From assembly GCA_001701165.1 (NCBI GenBank), contig DAAP01000012.1, forward strand, positions 1-64,000: a stretch of 64,000 bases of DNA, given 5' to 3'. This stretch comes from Bacteroidales bacterium H4 (GTDB lineage Bacteria; Bacteroidota; Bacteroidia; Bacteroidales; Muribaculaceae). Positions 53,801-63,767 of the stretch are shown here, piece by piece (position 1 is the first letter of the stretch; every line of letters starts with the position of its first letter). The notes beneath the pieces are model-generated. The model was given only the letters and a program-made list of their open reading frames with translations. It had not been told where the DNA came from and did no database searches. A program made the translations under genes and the position numbers.

Positions 53801-55105
53801 TTATCCGAAATTATCAAAGTGTATGCTCTCCTGGTCAACGCCAAGACTGTCAAGCAGCGATACCACTGCCTTACTCATCGGGCCGGGGCCGCACATATAA
53901 TACTCGATGTCTTCCGGCGCGGGATGATCCTTGAGGTAGGTGTCGTACATTACCTGATGCACAAAACCGGCAGTATACTTGACGCCGGCGGCATCAGCTG
54001 CCGGGTCGGGGCGATCCAAAGCAAGGTGGAACTTGAAGTTGGAGAAGTCTTTCTCAAGTTGCAGGAAGTCTTCGAGATAGAACACCTCGTTGAGTGCGCG
54101 TGCTCCGTAAAAGAAGTTCATAACTCGGTCGGTGGTATGCAGCGTGCGCGTCATGTGCATTATTTGTGCACGCAGAGGCGCCATTCCGGCACCACCGCCC
54201 ACCCACATCATCTCGGCTTTGCTGTCAAAGTTGGGGAAGAAGTCGCCGTAGGGGCCGCTCATAAGCACCTTATCCCCGGGCTTGAGCGTGAAGATATAGG
54301 ATGACGCTATGCCGGGCGAGACATCCTGAAATCCGACTTGAGGTTTGGGCTTGAACGGCGGAGTGGCAATACGTACTGTCAGCATTATGCGGTCACCCTC
54401 GGCCGGATAGTTGGCCATAGAATAGGCGCGTATGGTAGGAGTGTCGTTGTGGCACTTGAGACCGAAAAGGCCGAAGCGCTCCCATGCAGGGAGGTATTCG
54501 TCACCTATGAGGCTCTTGTCTATATCCTTGTCATAATCCATGCTGTATGCCGGAATCTTGATTTGGGCATACGAGCCGGGGATAAAGTCCATATGTTCGC
54601 CCTCGGGAAGACTGACAATAAATTCCTTGATAAATGTGGCCACGTTGCGGTTGGAGACAACGGTACATTCCCATTCCTTGACGTTGAGGACGCTGGCCGG
54701 AACTTGGATGGCAAGGTCGTCTTTGACCTTAACCTGACATCCGAGACGCCAGCCCTCCTTCTGCTGTCGCCGGCTGAAGTGTACGACCTCGGTAGGCAAA
54801 ATGTCTCCCCCACCCTCGGTGACACGCACACGACACTGGCCGCAGCTGCCTTTGCCACCGCAAGCACTGGGTAGGAATATATGCTTGTCGGCAAGGGCTG
54901 ACAACAGCGAGACACCGCTCTGCACGGTCTCCTTGCGCTCGCCGTTGTTGATATCCACGGTGACTTTTCCTGTCTTGACCATGTATTTTTTGGCAACCAG
55001 TAGTACGGCCACCAATAGCAGCGTTATCAGTAGAAATACGGCGACTGTGACGAGTATCGTCTGCATTGTCGGGGATATTATTACCTGTAATGGCAGTATG
55101 TTCAT
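53801..55105 (-). CDS. nqrF: Na+-translocating NADH:quinone reductase subunit F
   Basis: 434 aa. NADH-entry subunit: N-terminal membrane helix, 2Fe-2S domain (CGGKGSCGQC plus a later Cys in LGCQ), FAD domain (RAYSMANYP) and NAD-binding domain (GGGAGMAPLRAQI, ending HFDNFG). Passes electrons to the NqrC/NqrB flavins. An ATG at 55066 is an alternative start. Last gene of the operon. Confidence 0.97.
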   Translation of the reverse strand: MNILPLQVIISPTMQTILVTVAVFLLITLLLVAVLLVAKKYMVKTGKVTVDINNGERKETVQSGVSLLSALADKHIFLPSACGGKGSCGQCRVRVTEGGGDILPTEVVHFSRRQQKEGWRLGCQVKVKDDLAIQVPASVLNVKEWECTVVSNRNVATFIKEFIVSLPEGEHMDFIPGSYAQIKIPAYSMDYDKDIDKSLIGDEYLPAWERFGLFGLKCHNDTPTIRAYSMANYPAEGDRIMLTVRIATPPFKPKPQVGFQDVSPGIASSYIFTLKPGDKVLMSGPYGDFFPNFDSKAEMMWVGGGAGMAPLRAQIMHMTRTLHTTDRVMNFFYGARALNEVFYLEDFLQLEKDFSNFKFHLALDRPDPAADAAGVKYTAGFVHQVMYDTYLKDHPAPEDIEYYMCGPGPMSKAVVSLLDSLGVDQESIHFDNFG

Positions 55106-55112
55106 AGCTGTG

Positions 55113-55730
55113 TCAAATTTTGATGCCGAGGAAGCTCATGAAGGCCACTCCCATCAAGGCTGTAATGATAAATGCAATGCCGACACCGCGCAAAGGCGCC
55201 GGAATGTTGTTGTGGTGAGCCAGGCGCTCACGGATGGCAGCAATGCCGCATATGGCTACAAGCCAGCCAAGCCCCCAACCGAGACCGGCGCACAGCGCCA
55301 TGCCCGTGTCCACATAATCACGCTGCTCCATAAACAGCGATCCGCCAAGTATAGCGCAATTGACAGCTATCAGTGGCAGAAAAATGCCAAGCGAGTTGTA
55401 CAGCGCAGGGGTGTACTTTTCCACGGCCATCTCGACAAGCTGGGTAATGGAGGCTATCACGGCGATGAACATTATCAGCGACAAAAAGCTCAGATCCACA
55501 TCCGCATACTCCGGACCAAGCCAAGCCAAAGCTCCGGCCTTAAGAACGTATGTCTCAAGAAGGTAATTGACCGGTAGGGTAACCGCTAACATAAAAGTTA
55601 CGGCAATGCCCAGCCCGAAGGCGGTCTTGACATTTTTGCTCACCACAAGAAAGGAGCACATGCCAAGGAAATAGGCAAATATCATATTGTCGATAAATAT
55701 CGACCGTATAAACAAATTGAAATTTTCCAT
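55113..55730 (-). CDS. nqrE: Na+-translocating NADH:quinone reductase subunit E
   Basis: 205 aa, six membrane helices, the usual size. Signature segments FLGMCSFLVVSKNVKTAFG and VNCAILGGSLF, each with one of the conserved cysteines that hold the intramembrane iron centre shared with NqrD. 7 bp before nqrF. Confidence 0.97.
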   Translation of the reverse strand: MENFNLFIRSIFIDNMIFAYFLGMCSFLVVSKNVKTAFGLGIAVTFMLAVTLPVNYLLETYVLKAGALAWLGPEYADVDLSFLSLIMFIAVIASITQLVEMAVEKYTPALYNSLGIFLPLIAVNCAILGGSLFMEQRDYVDTGMALCAGLGWGLGWLVAICGIAAIRERLAHHNNIPAPLRGVGIAFIITALMGVAFMSFLGIKI

Positions 55731-55756
55731 TGTGTTCTCGGTGTGAGTGTATTATT

Positions 55757-56380
55757 TCAAGATTCCCACAAATCCTTGTTACGACTGCGGTGTATCCAAA
55801 TGATGACGGCAACTAATATCAGCGCCATAGGGGGCAAAATCATCAAGCCATTGTTGACATACCCGTGATCGTAGCACCACTGGGGCACTACCTGTATGCC
55901 AAAGAGTGTTCCGCTACCAAGCAATTCACGGAAGAAACCTACTAAGGCCAATATTATGGCATAACCTATTCCGTTGCCCACGCCGTCAAGAAATGACGGC
56001 CAAGGCCCGTTCCCCATCGCAAAGGCTTCGAGGCGTCCCATAAGAATGCAGTTGGTAATTATCAGCCCGATGAACACCGAAAGTTGGCGGCTGACATCGT
56101 ATTCGTAAGCCAAAAGGAACTGGTTGACTACAATCACAAGTGCAGCCACCACCACCAACTGAACGATGATGCGTATATTGGTGGGTATTGTATTGCGTAT
56201 CAGAGATATGATGACATTACTGAAAGCAAGTACAACTATCACCGAAAGCCCCATGACTATCGCCGGTTCGAGCTTGGCGGTTACAGCCAATGTCGAGCAG
56301 ATGCCCAACACCTGGACTATCACAGGGTTGTTTTTGGAGAACGGATTGAAGAATATCGCTTTATAATCTGTCTTAGGCAT
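55757..56380 (-). CDS. nqrD: Na+-translocating NADH:quinone reductase subunit D
   Basis: 207 aa, six membrane helices. Contains VQVLGICSTLAVTAKLEPA and ITNCILMGRLEAFAM, with the two cysteines matching those of NqrE. Normal length and order in the operon. Confidence 0.97.
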   Translation of the reverse strand: MPKTDYKAIFFNPFSKNNPVIVQVLGICSTLAVTAKLEPAIVMGLSVIVVLAFSNVIISLIRNTIPTNIRIIVQLVVVAALVIVVNQFLLAYEYDVSRQLSVFIGLIITNCILMGRLEAFAMGNGPWPSFLDGVGNGIGYAIILALVGFFRELLGSGTLFGIQVVPQWCYDHGYVNNGLMILPPMALILVAVIIWIHRSRNKDLWES

Positions 56381-56388
56381 AGCTTCTG

Positions 56389-57096
56389 TTATTTATCTCG
56401 TAGCGATTCTAAATAAACTTTATAGGGGCGCAGGCAGTCGTCAAGCATCGCGGAGACACCCTTGCTGGTTATGGTGCCACCCGAGACGGCGTCTACATAA
56501 TCAGCTCCGCCGGTAGGCTTACGACCTTTTTTCAGCACTTGTATGGGAGCAAATTCGGATCCGTGGAACAGCTGTTTGCCCTCGAATTGCCCCGAAAACC
56601 ACAGTTCTTGTATTTCCGCGCCGAGCCCGGGGGTCTCGCCTTGGTGACTGAAGTACGCGCCATATACTGTCGAGCCGTCGGCATCAAGCGCTATGTATCC
56701 CCAAATAGGTCCCCAAAGCCCGGCTCCATATGCCGGGATGATATACTTGGTCTCGCCATCCGCGAGCGTACATTTGTATATAGGCAGCCTACGTTGGGCG
56801 GCATCCGCGATCTTGGACTGCGCGGCTACATCCACGCCGAAGGCATCGCTGCCTATCACACGACCCTGCACATCAACCACGTACTGCGCCGTGATGTATC
56901 GGCCAAAGTCTTCTATTACACTATCTTCGGCCGGAGTAATATGTACTGATGCCAGAATTTGTTTCATTTTGTCCGCATCGGCGTTATGCTGTTGCAGCGG
57001 TTTAAGCACCATAGCGGCCAAGGCCAAGATGGCGCCTACGGCCACAACAATACAACTAATGTATACGATCGTGTATGTATTACTATTCTTGTTCAT
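56389..57096 (-). CDS. nqrC: Na+-translocating NADH:quinone reductase subunit C
   Basis: 235 aa. One N-terminal membrane helix, then the periplasmic flavoprotein domain. The covalent FMN attachment site (SGATxTS in most members) reads SGGTITSKG, so the Thr acceptor is kept with Ala replaced by Gly. The start overlaps the nqrB stop (ATGA). Confidence 0.96.
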   Translation of the reverse strand: MNKNSNTYTIVYISCIVVAVGAILALAAMVLKPLQQHNADADKMKQILASVHITPAEDSVIEDFGRYITAQYVVDVQGRVIGSDAFGVDVAAQSKIADAAQRRLPIYKCTLADGETKYIIPAYGAGLWGPIWGYIALDADGSTVYGAYFSHQGETPGLGAEIQELWFSGQFEGKQLFHGSEFAPIQVLKKGRKPTGGADYVDAVSGGTITSKGVSAMLDDCLRPYKVYLESLRDK

Positions 57097-58313
57097 TGCC
57101 TTGTTGTATTTTGTGTAATGGAGCGACGACGGCGGCGACGGATATTGGCTTGTACCACAAAGTAGTCTATCAAAGGCGCAAATGCATTCATCAGCAGTAC
57201 TGCAAGCATCGCACCCTCCGGATAACCGGCATTGTAAGTGCGTATCAATACCGCAATCACGCCTATAAGAAATCCGTAGACATATTGACCTTTGCGCGTA
57301 CGTGCCGCTGTCACCGGATCAGTGGCCATAAACACTGCCGCAAAGGCAAAGCCGCCGTAGAGCAACTGGTCCAAGGGTGACAAATAGGAAGCGGGGTACG
57401 TCGGGGTAGCGCATACATTGGCAAGCCAGCCCATGGCCAGACCGCCAAGTACTACGCTAAACATGATGCGCCACGAGGCCACACGTGTCAGCAGCAACAC
57501 CGCCGCACCTATAAGAATGCACAGCACCGAGGTTTCGCCGAAACTGCCGGGAATCAGCCCGAGAAAGGCATCCCATGCGGATATAGACGCACCATTTATG
57601 CCCTGAAGAGCAAAATCGCCGCCGGTGGCCGAAGCTATCTGACCCAGAGGCGTGGCACAACTGAACCCGTCTGCAAGTGCATCCCCCACGCCGAGCATCG
57701 ACCCATGCGACACAAAGACGCTGTCGCCGGACATCTGAGCCGGATAGGCAAAGAACAGAAAAGCTCGTGCCACCAATGCTACGTTGAAGATATTGTAACC
57801 GGTACCGCCAAAAACTTCTTTTGCAAAAATCACGGCAAAAGCCGTGGCCACAGCCACCATCCATACAGGTGTATCTACAGGCAAAATCAGCGGAATCATC
57901 AGTCCAGTCACAAGAAAACCCTCTTGGATTTCCTCGCCACGCCATTGAGCAAAGGCAAACTCAATACCCAAGCCCACAGCGTAAGTCACAATCACACACG
58001 GCAGTATGGCCAAAAAGCCATAAAGCATGAGCTCCCAAAACGGAAATGACGTTGCTCCGGCGGCCAGCCAATGCTGATAGCCGGTATTGTACATCCCGAA
58101 AAAGAAGCACGGCAGCAACGCAACAATCACCATGATCATTATACGCTTGCTGTCAAGGGCATCATGTATCTGCGCACCCCGTGCGGCTGCTGTCTGGCGC
58201 GGCGTGAACAGGAAGGTGTCCATGCCCTCATATACCGAGCGGAAAGCGTGCAGGCGTCCACCCGCCTCGAAGGACGGGCGGATACGTTCCATAAATCTTT
58301 TCAATGCTTTCAT
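57093..58313 (-). CDS. nqrB: Na+-translocating NADH:quinone reductase subunit B
   Basis: 406 aa, about ten membrane helices, the main sodium-translocating subunit. The FMN-threonine site is FSCATPLGQ (S-G-A-T-P in Vibrio, here S-C-A-T-P). VFGGTGYNIFNVALVARAF is another family segment. Ends overlapping nqrC. Confidence 0.97.
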   Translation of the reverse strand: MKALKRFMERIRPSFEAGGRLHAFRSVYEGMDTFLFTPRQTAAARGAQIHDALDSKRIMIMVIVALLPCFFFGMYNTGYQHWLAAGATSFPFWELMLYGFLAILPCVIVTYAVGLGIEFAFAQWRGEEIQEGFLVTGLMIPLILPVDTPVWMVAVATAFAVIFAKEVFGGTGYNIFNVALVARAFLFFAYPAQMSGDSVFVSHGSMLGVGDALADGFSCATPLGQIASATGGDFALQGINGASISAWDAFLGLIPGSFGETSVLCILIGAAVLLLTRVASWRIMFSVVLGGLAMGWLANVCATPTYPASYLSPLDQLLYGGFAFAAVFMATDPVTAARTRKGQYVYGFLIGVIAVLIRTYNAGYPEGAMLAVLLMNAFAPLIDYFVVQANIRRRRRRSITQNTTRQ

Positions 58314-58350
58314 TATAGTGTCAGCTGTTTCTATACATTACATATTGGCA

Positions 58351-59685
58351 TCACACCTCACGGCGCATGTAGTCGAGACCGTCACGCACTATCTGCTGCA
58401 ACGGCTCCTTGGAGGAATCCAAACATTCGGCTAATGCAAAGTCCTCGGGCGCCACTTCGTATATGCCAAGGTTTTCCATAGCATCGATGTCGCGGGCGTT
58501 TATAGCCTTAATCAGATACTCGCCAAGAATATCCATAGGTAATACACGGTCTATTTCCCCGGACATAATCATAGCGCGGCGTCCGCCAAGAATGCGTGCA
58601 TCCGGATCGAAGAGACGGCGGCCGCACAGACATCCCGGAAAGGAGGTGCTAACGCTCATCTTACGCGGCGACAGCGATGCCCAGCCCATAAACTCGTCCA
58701 CATCGTCACCCTCGGGAATAACGGTGACCTGACGGTAAGGATAGTGCAGGTAACCATCGGCAGCGTCCGTCTTGACACCTGTCAGGACATTGCCGCTGAT
58801 GACACGCCGGTGGTGGTCGGCATCCATGAGCCTTCCTTCTAATATAGGGGCGACAGCCGCACCCGCTATGGTACGCAACATCTGCGGCTGCCGAACCTCG
58901 GCTCCGGCCAAGGCGATGACAGTGGTGAAATCAACATTACCCGTGCGGTAAAGTGTGCCTATACGCCGCAGCACATCCACCGAAAGCGTCCAAATAGTCT
59001 CACCCTTGTTTACCGGTGCAATATTGGCTGCAAGTACTCCGCATAGCCCGGCCGGATGTGGTCCGCGCACGTCCACCATCACGGCTCCGGCAATGTCGCC
59101 CAACGTTCCGGGGCGACGCCCTATATATATATGTCCATCGGTGAGATAAGACAGCACTTCAACACCGGTGGCAATATCTGCCATATCAGACCGGCAGTAA
59201 AGTCGCTGAGGCTCCAATGGCGCCGAATCTACGGCCGTGACAAAGATGTCGCGAGCACTCACCTGCGGCAAAGGCACGATGTCATAAGGACGCTGACGCA
59301 TCCACGCCCACAAACCGCTACGACACAGCGTAGAAATTATGTCGGCCGGTTGACGCGACGATACATCGAAAGTCTCCGTTGCGGCTGAATCATCGGCATC
59401 CACGATGACTCGCTCGATCTTGCGTCGGGCGCCGCGCTCGACATCCCTAACCACTCCCGATATCGGAGACACCAGCACAACCTGCTGATTATACTTATCA
59501 TATAAAAGCGGAGAACCGGCCTTAACCATATCCCCGGCATTGACCGAGGCCTTGGGCACAAAGCCGGGAAAGTCTTCCGGAATTATTGCGACAGAATGTA
59601 CGCCGAGAACTTCGGTCACCGTTTCAACATCGACAACGGCTCCGACCAGTCGCAGGTCTGTTCCACGTTTGATTTTTAATTCCAT
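58351..59685 (-). CDS. nqrA: Na+-translocating NADH:quinone reductase subunit A
   Basis: 444 aa from ATG 59685 (MELKIKRGTDLRLVG, the standard NqrA start); the frame is open to 59745. Soluble, Rnf-C/biotinyl-like barrel at the N-terminus (GMVKAGSPLLYDK-like region) and the PCGDRR-like tail typical of the subunit. First gene of nqrABCDEF. The promoter lies about 110 bp upstream. Confidence 0.96.
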   Translation of the reverse strand: MELKIKRGTDLRLVGAVVDVETVTEVLGVHSVAIIPEDFPGFVPKASVNAGDMVKAGSPLLYDKYNQQVVLVSPISGVVRDVERGARRKIERVIVDADDSAATETFDVSSRQPADIISTLCRSGLWAWMRQRPYDIVPLPQVSARDIFVTAVDSAPLEPQRLYCRSDMADIATGVEVLSYLTDGHIYIGRRPGTLGDIAGAVMVDVRGPHPAGLCGVLAANIAPVNKGETIWTLSVDVLRRIGTLYRTGNVDFTTVIALAGAEVRQPQMLRTIAGAAVAPILEGRLMDADHHRRVISGNVLTGVKTDAADGYLHYPYRQVTVIPEGDDVDEFMGWASLSPRKMSVSTSFPGCLCGRRLFDPDARILGGRRAMIMSGEIDRVLPMDILGEYLIKAINARDIDAMENLGIYEVAPEDFALAECLDSSKEPLQQIVRDGLDYMRREV

Positions 59686-59794
59686 TTTACAAATTACTTT
59701 AAGGACAGGCCTTGAATCGTAGACCCGATTTTGACATGGCGGCAAGCAAGGAAGAGCGTGCGTAGAAAATATATGCCGTCACAAAATACGCAGA

Positions 59795-59802
59795 CAAAAG
59801 TA
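59795..59802 (-). promoter_or_regulatory. -7 promoter element for the nqr operon
   Basis: Minus-strand TACTTTTG, a consensus match; leader about 105 nt. The surrounding 519-bp gap (59686-60204) holds this and the divergent exbB promoter, and nothing else I can support. Confidence 0.6.
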
Positions 59803-59970
59803 CACCATTTATTTGGATTATTAAACATTTTTTCAGAATTAGCGCGTTAAAAAATCCTATGGATGCATTTACACGCGGCAAAACGGCATTTGCCCGTTTC
59901 AAAAGACAATAAAAAACTAACCCTTGCCGTTGTACAAATACATATGACAACTAATTTTCACCGCAAAATG

Positions 59971-60002
59971 TTTTGCCAATCCGAAACAAACAATTAATTT
60001 TG
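59971..60002 (+). promoter_or_regulatory. Promoter for the exbB-tonB operon
   Basis: TTTTG at 59971-59975, a 19-nt spacer, TAATTTTG at 59995-60002. Both boxes fit the Bacteroidetes consensus. The leader is about 195 nt, long for this genome. Confidence 0.75.
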
Positions 60003-60204
60003 CGAGGTTAATATACATTTCAGAGAGGCATTGTCTGACATATACGCCATGCCACTGGAAGTTTAACACACGCTAAACCACGTACATAACAACATATATC
60101 GACTACACACAATCCAAGGCGGAAACACAAATCTTTCGTCATAGAACAAAACAAAAATAAATCCAACACCAAAACATTCTAAAAAACTTTCATCCAAAAA
60201 AATT

Positions 60205-61053
60205 ATGGAAACTCAAAAGCCAAACGTTGCAGCTCCCGTGAAACCCGCTGCAAAGCCCGCTGCGAAAAAAGATTCGCAAAAAGCCAATGTCCCCGGCATC
60301 AAGAATGCCTTCTGGGTGATCTTCATCTGCCTCGTCATCGCCGTGCTGCTTTTCGCCTTCTGGTTCGGCAACGACATACACTTCGATGAGGACCAGAATC
60401 CCAAAGATCTTTGGGGCGTCATCTTCAAAGGCGGCTTTGTCGTGCCTATAATCCAAACGCTGCTTCTCTCTGTAATCGTGCTGTCAGTTGAACGATTCAT
60501 CGCCATCAACGCAGCCAAAGGCAAAGGCAGCATCGACAAATTCGTTGCCAACGTCAAGAAATGCCTTGCCAAGAAAGACATCGCCGCAGCAAAGGAACTC
60601 TGCAAAAAACAGCAAGGTTCTGTTGCCGCCGTTGTTAACGCCGCACTCGTAAGCTACGAGGACATGGACAAGAACACCGAGCTCACAAAAGAGCAGAAAG
60701 TGCTGACCATCCAGAAAGCCCTCGAAGAAGCCACCGCTCTGGAAATGCCTTCGCTGACCCAGAACCTTCCCATCGTTGCAACCATGACAACCCTCGGTAC
60801 CCTTATGGGTCTTCTCGGTACTGTACTCGGTATGATCAAGTCCTTCCAAGCTCTTGCCCAATCCGGTGCTCCTGACTCCACCGAGCTCTCCACCGGTATC
60901 TCCGAGGCCCTTATTAATACCGCCTTCGGTATCGCAACCAGTGCATGCGCCGTTATCTCCTACAACTTCTTCACAAACAAGATCGATAACCTCACCTACG
61001 CCATCGACGAAATCGGCTTCTCGATTGTTCAAACATTCCAGACCACTCACTAA
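60205..61053 (+). CDS. exbB: ExbB/TolQ/MotA proton channel protein
   Basis: 282 aa. Ala/Pro/Lys-rich N-terminus, an extra N-terminal helix (about 32-53) usual in Bacteroidetes, then three family helices; the core reads IVATMTTLGTLMGLLGTVLGM and ALINTAFGIATSACAVISYNFF. With ExbD it forms the proton-driven motor that energises TonB at the inner membrane. Confidence 0.94.
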   Translation: METQKPNVAAPVKPAAKPAAKKDSQKANVPGIKNAFWVIFICLVIAVLLFAFWFGNDIHFDEDQNPKDLWGVIFKGGFVVPIIQTLLLSVIVLSVERFIAINAAKGKGSIDKFVANVKKCLAKKDIAAAKELCKKQQGSVAAVVNAALVSYEDMDKNTELTKEQKVLTIQKALEEATALEMPSLTQNLPIVATMTTLGTLMGLLGTVLGMIKSFQALAQSGAPDSTELSTGISEALINTAFGIATSACAVISYNFFTNKIDNLTYAIDEIGFSIVQTFQTTH

Positions 61054-61111
61054 TCCCCTGTTTGCTTAACAAGGCAGTTAATAACACTAACACCACTAAA
61101 ACTAAGTAAAT

Positions 61112-61927
61112 ATGGGAAAAGTAAAAATTAAAAGAAAGAGCACGCTCATCGACATGACCGCGATGAGTGACGTGACCGTTCTTTTGCTTACTTTCTTCAT
61201 GTTGACATCTACCTTCTTGCAAAAAGAACCGACAATAGTATACACTCCCTCGTCCGTATCCGAAGAGAAGGTACCAGTAAAGGACTTGGTGACCATCCTG
61301 GTCTCCAGCGAAGACAAGTCGGGCAAATTGGCTGACCCCACCCAAGTCGAAGGCAAGATTTTCCTCTCCTTCGCCGGTGACTCCGTCATTCCCAGCGAAA
61401 CTCTCCGCGAGAAAGTCCTGTTATACGCAGTAGATAAGTACAACAAGCTTCACCCCAAGAACACAGTCACGCTCAATGCCGATCAAGTAAACGCGTTCAA
61501 GAAAACAAACATGCTGGGCGTCCCCTTCCAAGCACTTCCCCAAGTGCTGTCCATGGAGACCTCAAAGCGTGATAAATTCTTGGGCGAACTCACCAACCCC
61601 AACGTCGGCATACCCATCAATGGCAACAAGGACAAGAACGGCGCCCTCAACGAATTCCAAATCTGGATGTGGGCGTTGGCCAACGTAGCTCAAGACGGCC
61701 GTAACGACAAAATCGGCCAGCTTGATGCCGAAGGCAAAAACGGCGCCGAAGCCGTCCGCGATGCCGATATCCTTTATAATTCAGTGTTCCAAGGCCGTGC
61801 CATATCCGTCAAGGCGGATAAAGACACCCCCTTCACGACCATTCACCGCGTTTTCGACAACCTTCAGACAATGGGTCTCAATAAGTTCACCCTTATGACC
61901 GCCCTCAAGTCCGAATCTGCCGAATAA
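61112..61927 (+). CDS. exbD: ExbD/TolR family protein (first copy)
   Basis: 271 aa, longer than the usual 140-150. N-terminal helix after STLIDMTAMSDVTVLLLTFF carries the conserved Asp near the membrane start. The periplasmic region has a large insertion (about 110-220) before the C-terminal subdomain. 58 bp after exbB. Confidence 0.9.
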   Translation: MGKVKIKRKSTLIDMTAMSDVTVLLLTFFMLTSTFLQKEPTIVYTPSSVSEEKVPVKDLVTILVSSEDKSGKLADPTQVEGKIFLSFAGDSVIPSETLREKVLLYAVDKYNKLHPKNTVTLNADQVNAFKKTNMLGVPFQALPQVLSMETSKRDKFLGELTNPNVGIPINGNKDKNGALNEFQIWMWALANVAQDGRNDKIGQLDAEGKNGAEAVRDADILYNSVFQGRAISVKADKDTPFTTIHRVFDNLQTMGLNKFTLMTALKSESAE

Positions 61928-61948
61928 CCATAAAAGTAAAGAACAACA

Positions 61949-62698
61949 ATGGCACAAATAGATCCATCAAGCGGCGACGGAAAGAAAAAGAAAGGCGCCC
62001 AAAAGAAGATGTCTATCCATGTGGACTTTACTCCTATGGTCGACATGAACATGCTTCTGATTACATTCTTCATGCTCTGTACCACCATGATCAAGAGTCA
62101 GACCCTCCAAATTCTACTGCCGTCCAACGACCAACGCATCAAGGACGAACAGAAGAACCAGGCCAAGGCTGACGATGCAATATCCCTGATCCTGGATACA
62201 GAGTACAAATCCAACGGATTACCTGCAGTAGACGAAAACGGCAACACCCTGCACGACATATACTACTACGAAGGTCTCCCCGACACCGTCAACATCTCCG
62301 GTACAAAGGGCTGTATCAAAGTCGCCCACTTTATCGGAAATGCTCCCGGTGGCAAACGCCAAGGTATCCGCGAAATCCTCTACCAACGCCATAAAGAGGC
62401 TATGGACATCTATGATCAACTCAAAGCCGACTACAAGGCCAAGAAAATCACAGATGAACAATTCGCCGAAAAAGCAAAAGAAAACGCCACGAACGAAAAC
62501 CTCAAACATCCCGTGGTCATTATCAAGCCGGGTCCCAACGCAACCTACGAAGCCCTGGTAAACGCTATCGACGAACTCAACCTGAACCAAATACGCAAGT
62601 ATTCGATTCAGATGCCCGACCGTACAGATACTACACTGTTGCGAAACTACGAGAAGGCTACCGGCAAGACCGTTATCCGTCCCAATGTACGTAAATAA
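61949..62698 (+). CDS. exbD: ExbD/TolR family protein (second copy)
   Basis: 249 aa. VDFTPMVDMNMLLITFFML supplies the conserved Asp and the single membrane helix. The periplasmic part is expanded with a charged helical insertion (about 115-180). Two different ExbD proteins per ExbB is common in Bacteroidetes. 21 bp after the first copy. Confidence 0.92.
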   Translation: MAQIDPSSGDGKKKKGAQKKMSIHVDFTPMVDMNMLLITFFMLCTTMIKSQTLQILLPSNDQRIKDEQKNQAKADDAISLILDTEYKSNGLPAVDENGNTLHDIYYYEGLPDTVNISGTKGCIKVAHFIGNAPGGKRQGIREILYQRHKEAMDIYDQLKADYKAKKITDEQFAEKAKENATNENLKHPVVIIKPGPNATYEALVNAIDELNLNQIRKYSIQMPDRTDTTLLRNYEKATGKTVIRPNVRK

Positions 62699-62741
62699 TG
62701 ATTAAAGTTCTATATTACTAACCAATTAACACAAAAGAAAA

Positions 62742-63590
62742 ATGGCAAAAGATGTAGATCTTTCATCAAAAGAATGGTGTGACATCGTATTCGATGGCAA
62801 AAACAAGGAGTACGGCGCATACCAACTCCGTGCAACTTCTGTCAAACGTCACACCAAGGCCCTACTGTCCGTAGTCATCGTACTGGCACTCATCCTGACA
62901 GCCATTATCCTGGTGATGACCGGCGTGTTCAAGAGCGCTGACGAAGACATCAACGCCAAGAACGAGCAAGAAGAAGTCATCATGGCTCCCGAAGATATTC
63001 CCGAAGAAGAAGAGCAGATGGAAATCCCCGAACAAAAACCCGAGGAAGTCCAAGCCGAAGAAGAAGTCGCTGCCACTCAGGCCGTGACCGAAGTCAAGAT
63101 CGTGGAAACAGTCGATAAGGACCGTGAAGTAAAGGACCAAGAGCAAGTGCTTGAAAACACCGCCCAATTAGGCGCCGATGACCACAAAGGTGTAGAAGAC
63201 GTCAACCGTGACCGAGTTGTCAAGGAAGTCGTTGAAGTAAAGCCTGTGGAAAAGCCCAAAGAAGAAGGCCCATTAAGCGTTGCTATGGTTGAACAGAAAC
63301 CCTCGTTCCCCGGTGGCGAAAGCGCAATGTACAAATGGCTCCAGGACAACATCATTTATCCCGCAGCCGCTTCGGAAGAAGGCGTACAAGGCAAAGTGAC
63401 CGTACAATTCATCGTCGAAAAAGACGGCAGCATCACGCATGTTCAAGTCGTCCGCGGCAAACACCCCGCACTCGATGCCGAAGCTGCACGCGTCATCCGC
63501 AAGATGCCCCGCTGGACTCCCGGTCGTAACAACGGCCAGCCCGTCCGCGTGACATACCACCTCCCCGTTCAATTCAAATTGGCCAACTAA
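62742..63590 (+). CDS. tonB: TonB energy transducer
   Basis: 282 aa. Short cytosolic part with the Bacteroidetes signature WCDIVFDGKNKEYGAYQLR, one membrane helix (about 39-59), an acidic Glu/Pro/Val-rich linker (about 70-185) and a TonB C-terminal domain (QGKVTVQFIVEKDGSITHV, ending MPRWTPGRNNGQPVRVTYHLP). Transmits the ExbB/ExbD force to outer-membrane TonB-dependent (SusC-like) receptors. Closed by a strong terminator. Confidence 0.95.
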   Translation: MAKDVDLSSKEWCDIVFDGKNKEYGAYQLRATSVKRHTKALLSVVIVLALILTAIILVMTGVFKSADEDINAKNEQEEVIMAPEDIPEEEEQMEIPEQKPEEVQAEEEVAATQAVTEVKIVETVDKDREVKDQEQVLENTAQLGADDHKGVEDVNRDRVVKEVVEVKPVEKPKEEGPLSVAMVEQKPSFPGGESAMYKWLQDNIIYPAAASEEGVQGKVTVQFIVEKDGSITHVQVVRGKHPALDAEAARVIRKMPRWTPGRNNGQPVRVTYHLPVQFKLAN

Positions 63591-63619
63591 GATTCGCTTT
63601 TGAATTCCATACCCTCCCC

Positions 63620-63655
63620 AATAAGGGGCGGAGTCCTGCGACTCCGCCCCTTATT
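63620..63655 (+). terminator. Stem-loop terminator of the exbB-tonB operon
   Basis: AATAAGGGGCGGAGTC pairs exactly with GACTCCGCCCCTTATT (16 bp) around CTGC. A short CTTTAT follows. Confidence 0.82.
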
Positions 63656-63755
63656 CTTTATACCAATCCCCCCACTGAACAGAATAATACAGCCATTTTA
63701 ATCCCACTCCAAATCGCCAATATGATTATCACGGCTGCATTTGCCGATTTTTTCG

Positions 63756-63763
63756 TACCTTTG
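63756..63763 (+). promoter_or_regulatory. -7 promoter element for the TamL-like gene
   Basis: TACCTTTG matches the consensus. The expected transcription start falls at or within a few nt of the GTG at 63768. Confidence 0.6.
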
Positions 63764-63767
63764 TCGC